Shown here piece after piece: positions 57,122 through 64,000 of a stretch of DNA of 64,000 nt. The first letter of the stretch is position 1, and each line of letters opens with the position of its first letter. A program made the translations under genes and the position numbers. Source of the stretch: Heliocidaris erythrogramma (Eukaryota > Echinodermata > Echinoidea > Camarodonta > Echinometridae); assembly GCA_025617745.1 (NCBI GenBank), contig CM046869.1:14899168-14963167 (forward strand), in the 5' to 3' direction. The notes under the pieces are model-generated. The model was given only the letters and a program-made list of their open reading frames with translations. It ran no database searches and had not been told where the DNA came from.

Positions 57122-58060
57122 GTCAGTATTTTCCCATTCCCCTGCTTTTCATGCACTCCATACCATAGTCTGTATGTATAGTCTTAATAATATGCTTCAA
57201 GATTCAAGATTTATTGTCCATATATAATACAGATATTTGCTTTCCATTGGTGTTACATGAAATATGTGACACATAGACAAAACATGGTATCGTGTGCTGA
57301 GACCCAGAAGGGCAGTTAGACTATAAAGTTATGGTAGCACAAGTAATGAAATACAGTCAAACCTGTGCAATAAGGCCACCTCTGTGAAGTAAAGAAGTGG
57401 CTTCTGTAGACAGATAGCCCTGTTACATGGGTTCTACAGCAGATAATTATTTCTAGAGGGAAACAGTATGGGTGGATGATCTGATATTTGCTCAAGTGAC
57501 ATTTGTTTTGGACTTGATTTCATCAAAGGTATCAGGTTAGAGATTTAATTGCAATTGTGTTTTAGGTTAGGTTTAGAGTTGGGTTAAGGGATAGGAATAA
57601 TGTTTGTCCAGTGTTGGAGTTGAGAATTTGATAAGTGTTGGAATTTGACTGTGAGGCATTGTAGTCATAGCATGTGTTGTTCAATCTGTAGGTTACCAAC
57701 TCTCGTCAAGTGACCATGATGGAGAGATGGCCATTATGGCAGGTTTGATTGTATTGTTGTAACATGACTAGGAAATCATTGGTGGGATGTTAAACTGTTT
57801 AACTCAGTTTCTTGTGAAAACCTTGTTTTCCTAATTTTTTAGGACCAATTTGATGTTCCGATAACCCATCCAATTGCATATCTTCAACAATAATGTCACA
57901 AGCTACATGTATAGCGAAGGATGTCAATACTCTATATTAAAAATTAAAATGTTTTAGCTTTCATCAAAAGTGAAAATTTTTGAGTTACAAGGTTATATCA
58001 TCCCACCAACAAAATGTTGATTCACTCAAACTTTTATAATGAGGGCTGTCTACTCCTCAG

Positions 58061-58159
58061 GGTAGGATGGGCCAGCCAGGAGATACAGGATCCAAAGGGG
58101 AGAAGGGAGAGGATGGAAACATGGGTCCTCCTGGTGCCAGAGGCTTGTTTGGAATCATG
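58061..58159 (+). CDS. Collagen helix exon 10 (copy 2), 99 nt
   Basis: Identical to 36983-37081. Two small indels lie in the intron just upstream (near 57861 and 57993). Confidence 0.85.
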
Positions 58160-58622
58160 GTAAGTTGTTGCATTTGCCACCAAGCTTATCCACAGAATAT
58201 ATGGTCCAGATTAAAAGAAATATAGCTTTGTGGCATTTCAGGGGGTGATCTGGGAGAACCATAAGTTGGAGAAGTTGAAAGTACGGGGTATGCATTGATG
58301 TGTTTGATCCTCTTGTCCATACCCTTGTTCAGAGAGAATTTGCCCTTGGCAATTAATTTTAGAAGTCCAAAGCAATTTGGCAAATTGAAAGTATACTAGC
58401 GCAAAGGTTGTTGTGCTCTGACTGGCAAAAACTCTGACTGCCAAAAACTCTGACTGCCACAATTTGTCCAGGGACAGAATGCTGAAAACTATCGAGACAC
58501 CATACCAACATGAAAGTTATCAGGTAACCCCTTCAGATTATCATCTATTGTCAAATCTGAAACTTTCGCTATTTCTTGAGTTATTTAAATTTATAAAAGT
58601 TCATGAATAGGAATACAGAATC

Positions 58623-58833
58623 ATAATCAGTGGTAGAGCAGTGGTCTCATAACTGTGGTCTCGTAACTGGAGGACCCGGGTTCGAACCAAGTGGATGCGC
58701 TAGTTCCCTTTGGTATGGCATTAATCCTCATTACCAAGTCCTTGGAGAGAACTTAAAGCCGTCGGTCCCCAGGTTGCTTACTTAAAGCATACACATGCTC
58801 TCTTAGCAGTCGGGTAAAATAAACCATTGAACC
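58623..58833 (+). repeat. tRNA-derived SINE, second family (copy 2)
   Basis: Counterpart of 37545-37755. Confidence 0.8.
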
Positions 58834-59368
58834 AAATCAAACGAAACATGGAATATCCTGTGTGCAGGAGTTTTCGTGTGCCTATACCACTAGAACAGAT
58901 AGTTATAACCATTCTGCTTTCTTAACGCAAAACATAAAACTTATATAAATCTTATGAACCATTCCTATCTTTTGGATCAATTGTACGTTAGTATTGAACC
59001 AAGTCAGGATTTGCAATATTAATTTCTTAATTAAGGATAAGTTTGATATAATGTGATATGGCTTTCGTCAACCTGTTTGCCAACTTCCATCATTACAGAA
59101 AACCAAGGATCAATCAATCAGATTTTTACAAATGGTCCAATTCCTTTAGATATATCCCCAATATTTGTTACAAATAAATGGACCAACCGCATGTATTGCT
59201 GACTTTTTCTATAATACTATAATAAAGATAATTTATTCTCTTTTTGTACGTTATTTGCAGATTATATTGCGTAGTGTTGAAATTATATCATTTTTTAAAA
59301 ATCATTGTGTCCCATATTTAATTAGAATATTGCTGAGATCTTGCTGTTTCATATTCATTCTCTCCCAG

Positions 59369-59476
59369 GGTGAAAAAGGCATGAAAGGTCAAGCTGGTAG
59401 TAGAGGTGAGATGGGAGACGATGGCTTCTCCGGTTTTCCAGGGCCTGTTGGTCCTGCTGGACCAAAAGGTTATCCA
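59369..59476 (+). CDS. Collagen helix exon 11 (copy 2), 108 nt
   Basis: Identical to 38291-38398. It is the last collagen exon visible in the window. Confidence 0.85.
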
Positions 59477-59858
59477 GTAAGTTATTGTGCTAGTTCAGAA
59501 GTAACTGTTATACAGATGCAACATATAGGCTTTTTACACTTGCAAAATTTTGCTTAGTCCCTTACTATCGGTAGGGCTAAACGAGCATTTAGCCCCACCA
59601 ATAGTACAGGACTAAGCTTAGCCCATTTCCTGTTCACATTGCATTTTAAGCAAGTAGGCTAACTCCACGATAGTGCAGGATTATTTTAGTCCCGGAAAAA
59701 TGGCGGGTTAGCCCACTAATGGTGGGGCTAAATATAAAAGGGTGGGGCTAAGTGCTCAAGCGAGAACAGAAATAACAATAGTCTGGGGTTAAGGATAGTC
59801 CGGTGTTAAGGATAGTTATAGGCCTCTGTCGGTCAGAAAATACGATGGATAGAGCACC

Positions 59859-61560
59859 CTAGGTAGATATAGATGATGTGCTGCTGTGGCTGGTGAGTCT
59901 GATGCGAAAATGGCAGTCTCTCGCACACTGGCCGCATATGTAGGTACATGTATTATTCGTTTTTGCATAGGTACGGGCTTTTTGTCTGGCTTTTTTCTGG
60001 TCAGCCAGGTCTAGAAGCTTTTCTTCACACTTCTTAAGTTGACGGCGAAAAAGGCCTCTCCAGTTACTACGGTTGTCTGCTGCATTTTCCCAACATCTAA
60101 TATCTAGATCCAGCGCTCTCATGTGATGCTTACATGTATCTTTGTAGCGTAATTTTGGCCGGCCAACAGCTCTCTTTCCAGAGGCAAGTTCACTGTAAAG
60201 GATGTCCTTGGGTATGCAGCCATCTTGCATCCGATGAACATGGCCGAGCCAGCGCAACCAGCGTTGTCTCAGAATTGTAAACATCGTTGGGAGACCAGTG
60301 CGTTGAAGGACCTCTCTATGTGTTACTTTGCCCCTCCAGGAGATCCCAAGGATGCGGCGAAAGCAGCGCATGTGGAAGCTATTCAGCTTCTTCTCCTGTT
60401 TGGCATACGTTGTCCAGGTTTCGCTTGTATACAAAAGCATGCTGACAATGCACACATTGCACACAGCTGCCTTGGTCTTGGAAGTTTAGTATTCTCTCCC
60501 AAATACGTGTTGTGAGTCTGGTGAATGTGGACGCAGCTTTCCCGATGTGTTTGTTAATTTCTGCATCGAGAGAGAGCTTGTCGTTGATGGTAGATCCTAG
60601 ATATGGAAACTGTTGAAAAACCTCCAGTTTGTGGTTTTCAGTGGTTACTGTTGGTGGAGTCCCTGTACCCTGACTGAACACATTGGTCCTCTTCAAACTG
60701 ATGACCAATCCAAAGTCCCTGCAGGCTTGGGAGAAGCGGTTCAACAAATGCTAAGTTGTTGCTCAGTGTGTGTGTGACGATTGCTGCATCGTCAGCAAAC
60801 AGCATGTCCTTTAGTTTTTGGAGACTTGTCAAGATAACTCGCGAAAAGAGTTTTCCAAAAACGCCTAGAAGGGAGATGCCCCTGTAGTTGTTGCAGTCGC
60901 TTCTGTCGCCCTTATTCTTGTAGGGGGTGATAATCTTGGCGTCCTGCATGTCTTGTGGTACTGATCCTTTTATCCAACATTGACAGAGAACACCATGTAG
61001 GGGTTGCAGAAGTGTGCTTTTGCAGGACTTGATCAGGTCTGGTGGGATACCATCGTTTCCAGGAGCTTTTCCCGACACCAGGCTGGCAATGGCACTGAGA
61101 TCCTGCTGGGTTGGTTCTTCGTCAAGTTCTGCATGGTGGGAAGACAGTCGATGGCATCAAGGGTTGAGAGGGCAATGATGTGTGCTCTAGAGTACAGCTC
61201 AGAGTAATGTTCTTCCCATCTCTCCATCTGTTTGATTTTGTCCGTGATAAGTTCCCCACTAGATGACTTGAGGGGGGCCATCTTGGTCTGGACAGGTCCT
61301 ATGGCTTTCTTGATGCCATCATACATTTTCCTGATGTTTCCTGTTACTGCTGCTGTCTGGATGTCATCGCTGAGCTCAACCCAGTACGCATTGGCACATT
61401 TTCTGGCAGTCTGCTCTACCTTGTTCCTGGCAGTTCTGAGTACCTGAAGAGTCTTCTCATTCGGTAGACGCTTGTACTCAACAAAGGCAGCTCGCTTTGC
61501 CTCATTGACAGGAGTCATCTTGTCTTTTATTTTCAGTTTTGCTTGATAGCCCCCTTCCAC
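59859..61560 (-). pseudogene. Decayed non-LTR retrotransposon ORF (copy 2)
   Basis: Counterpart of 38781-40482, with the same frame breaks and the same palm-region deletion. One substitution turns a Lys codon into Ile in the linker (near 61234). Confidence 0.85.
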
Positions 61561-63269
61561 TGACCATCAAAGGCTCATCCCAAAACTGCGAATTTCAGCG
61601 TTCTGATGAATTCTGAGGATATTTGAGCCGACAAGCGTGTTTTGGGGGCCCTTTTTTCTGGCAAATCCGATAAAGATCTGACATTGATCGGGGTAATCGG
61701 ATGAAAGACTGGTAGCTGCCCAATATCTGTCGGCCGTTTTCATCGGCGGCATTCGATTCATCTGTTGGAGGGTAAATCGAGGATGATCTGACACTAACCC
61801 AACACTTCCGACAATCGCTCGACACTAATCCGACTAATCAGTTAGTAATCGGACACTGACCTGATACTCTGCGGATTTTTCGCCAAAATCAGAAATTGTG
61901 TGCAAAAGGAGGATCTTGGTGTAGCGCTGTAGCACTGTTATTGTCTGATGAAAATCTGTCAAGCACCAGTGTTGGCTGACCCTGGAATCACCCTCCTTTT
62001 ATAGACCGTTGGCCGTCAGATGTCACCACTGGTTATGCGATAAGTGTCGGGCGACAGTTGGGTCAATGAGCTATTACCCTCCGATGAGTGTTGAATTTGC
62101 TAGTCTTTGCTTGACATCATTTTGAAGTAGTAATGGGGAAATCTGGTATGATCTAGTGATGAAATGATTTTATATTCCTTAACGAGGTGCTATGTTACAT
62201 CAAAATTAATCTCTAAATTCAAATTTGATGAATGATGACCATTAAAACTTCCTCTTTTAACATCATTTTCGCTAAAGATACAATAAGGTTTGTAGATATA
62301 GACTACTGTGTTATATGCATGCATAGCGTGTTAATAATACGTAGGTCCGTGTGTGTGTGTGTGTAGGCCTAGCTAGCGCTCCACGTATGTATAGCTGTGA
62401 TACGTGAAACAATACACACACGAAATGCAAGCGCGTATATGTGTTGCATATTCAACTTCCAAAGTTTTCTTCGAACTACAGTACATATTCTCTCCAACAA
62501 TAAGTTCTAATGTTGCTGCCAGTTCAGTTCTGATGGCTTTGGCCGAGTTAAGCTTTATGTATGCCTTGCATGTTATTAGTTGAGTGTCACAAATCATGCA
62601 CCAGCGAGAGCGTTGAACTGGCACCGAAAGCGATGGCGATGCCATGGCCATTTCGCATTGATTGGGCCACGACCAGGACTACATTTTCACACACAACTTT
62701 TATCAGTAAGAAGTTGCAAATGTAGGCCTAAATGCCAATTATTTCCGTTTTCAGCACCTCGTTTCCCGGCTTGTTTCTTGCAAATCTCAGAGAGTTTTAA
62801 TATCCAATTCGAATGCATGCACAATACAGTACAGTACATCATAATGTGTACAGCTAGCTCGAGCTGAGCTGATATGCGATATGCGCGATCAGATCAGGGA
62901 TCCCACCACGTGCAAAACGTAAAGCGAACTGTTTGATTGACGGTGATTTCATGAATATTTATGATCACTTGTGTGTGAACTTTTGACCCCTGACGTCAGC
63001 GTGGAGCAATTGCACTGGACTTTTTTTTTTTCGGGGCCAACAGGTTCTCGGGATCGCGCCATCACTCGGCTTATCGCGTATAGTCGGCAAATAAAAAACT
63101 CAATAAAAAGAGTCCAGAACTAGACTAATTAAGCACCAGAGAGCCACCATGCATCAGCCCAGAATACTCTTCTGTTATTACGTTCTCCGGCAGTTTAAGG
63201 GGATTGTGACCCAGCCAGAACATGATTCACAGGAACTCTATCATTAGGACACCCAAGCATGACCCAGAT

Positions 63270-63460
63270 TAGAGTACCTTTATATAGAAGAGTAGCGACA
63301 TGGACGTCTGACTTTTCTGGACACAAAATGGCGTTCGAATTCTTTCTAATGAGAACACCCAGGTGCTCATCGGAATTGAAAGGAAATGTTACGTAATAGT
63401 GGACACAAAATGGCGTTCAAATCACAGGTTGTCGTTACTCTTCTATATAAAGGTAATCTA
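63270..63460. repeat. hAT-like MITE (copy 2)
   Basis: Counterpart of 42191-42382, one base shorter near its right arm (GTTGTCGTTACTC against GTTGTGCGTTACTC), with the same ACCCAGAT flanks (63262-63269, 63461-63468). Confidence 0.9.
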
Positions 63461-64000
63461 ACCCAGATGACCCCCTAACATTCATGGGATTGGCACAGGT
63501 AAGGCGCTGGATGCTGTCCCAGTATTCAAGAACTAGGTTCTTACCTGTCGCCCAGTAAGGATAGTATGGGGTTAAAAAAATCAAGTGTAAAAAGCCTATT
63601 AGAGGTTTATACATGTTTCATTGGTTTTCTTGATGGATAGCTTTTTTTTAAAGAGCTAGACCCATACACAATATCAGTGATTATGATCTTGTAAAATGTA
63701 CATCATGTGCAGTATCTGTGAATATGATTGGTTTTAAAGTTTTATGATGACTATCCCTTGATGTTTCATATTTTTTTTGGTACATAAATATATGGGTTGT
63801 GTTATAATGAACTAAACGCTTTCAAATGAAATCTTTCCATATCTATGTATGGGTATGAAAAACAAGATATCACATTTTGGGGGAATGGAAATGCAAGACA
63901 GAAATGAAGTGAATAAGATCATATGAAATTACTCTTAGGGTATGTACATTTTTGAGGGATCCTTTGAAGGTGGTAGTTATTTCTCTGATACAAAGTGGGA

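Larger units (their letters stand above)
59525..63599. mobile_element. Composite element with 18-bp TIRs (copy 2)
   Basis: Counterpart of 38447-42521, with the same perfect terminal repeats and the same internal insertions. All these insertions therefore predate whatever event (biological or computational) made two copies. Confidence 0.7.
44261..64000. repeat. Large direct repeat, copy 2 (to window end)
   Basis: Near-identical to 23216-42922. Indels noted: a 12-bp insertion near 47267-47278, a 22-bp tandem insertion near 52525-52546, homopolymer length changes (T run at 53105-53126), and a 4-bp loss inside an exon (about 44680). A few substitutions exist (for example one in the LINE remnant near 61234). 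All introns between the copy-2 exons have the same content as described for copy 1. Confidence 0.97.

Overview
The window is eukaryotic DNA from an invertebrate deuterostome, most likely an echinoderm (a sea urchin is my best guess). The base composition is AT-rich. Short phase-0 Gly-X-Y exons lie in long introns, and the introns are full of tRNA-derived SINEs, hAT and Tc1/mariner-type MITEs, RTE/L2/CR1-like LINE fragments and a DIRS/Crypton-type tyrosine recombinase. There are no operons, CRISPR arrays or prokaryotic signals. The species call is an inference from repeat style and gene structure.

The only host gene I can support is one collagen gene on the + strand. It lacks its 5' end (signal peptide, N-propeptide start, promoter) and its 3' end (C-propeptide). 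From left to right it has a Thr/Pro-rich, mucin-like exon (5995-6549), a non-collagenous 42-codon exon (13151-13276), the first triple-helical exon (21488-21583), and then helix exons at 23583, 28267, 30742, 31283, 31896, 34455, 34985, 35947, 36983, 38291 and 42995. The helical exons from 28267 on are 54, 99, 45 or 108 nt. Each begins with a complete Gly codon and ends with a complete Y codon, which is the signature of fibrillar collagens.

From 44261 to the window end, the sequence repeats the 23216-42922 interval almost base for base: exons, introns, SINEs, LINE and MITEs. The repeat follows a gap of exactly 500 Ns (43761-44260). Differences are small indels and a few substitutions, with a net offset drift of only 33 bp over 19.7 kb. 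The second copy of the first duplicated exon has a 4-nt deletion that would break the reading frame. I read this as most probably an assembly or haplotype duplication, but a very recent genuine tandem duplication of collagen exons is not excluded by the sequence alone.

The rest is intronic. 1-5994 holds a hAT MITE, a 670-bp fold-back element, two pieces of a CR1/L2-like LINE and a Tc1/mariner MITE. 6550-13150 holds more MITEs and a perfect 38-bp palindrome with a target-site-like repeat. 13277-21487 holds a palindrome-rich satellite, a SINE, a degenerate long-unit array, an antisense tRNA gene, a 33-bp minisatellite and an antisense tyrosine recombinase broken by one stop codon. 21584-43760 (and its copy) holds nuclear-receptor-like AGGTCA repeats, a purine-rich array bounded by inverted repeats, two SINE families, and a 4.1-kb composite element with perfect 18-bp terminal inverted repeats that contains a decayed LINE and a 192-bp hAT MITE.
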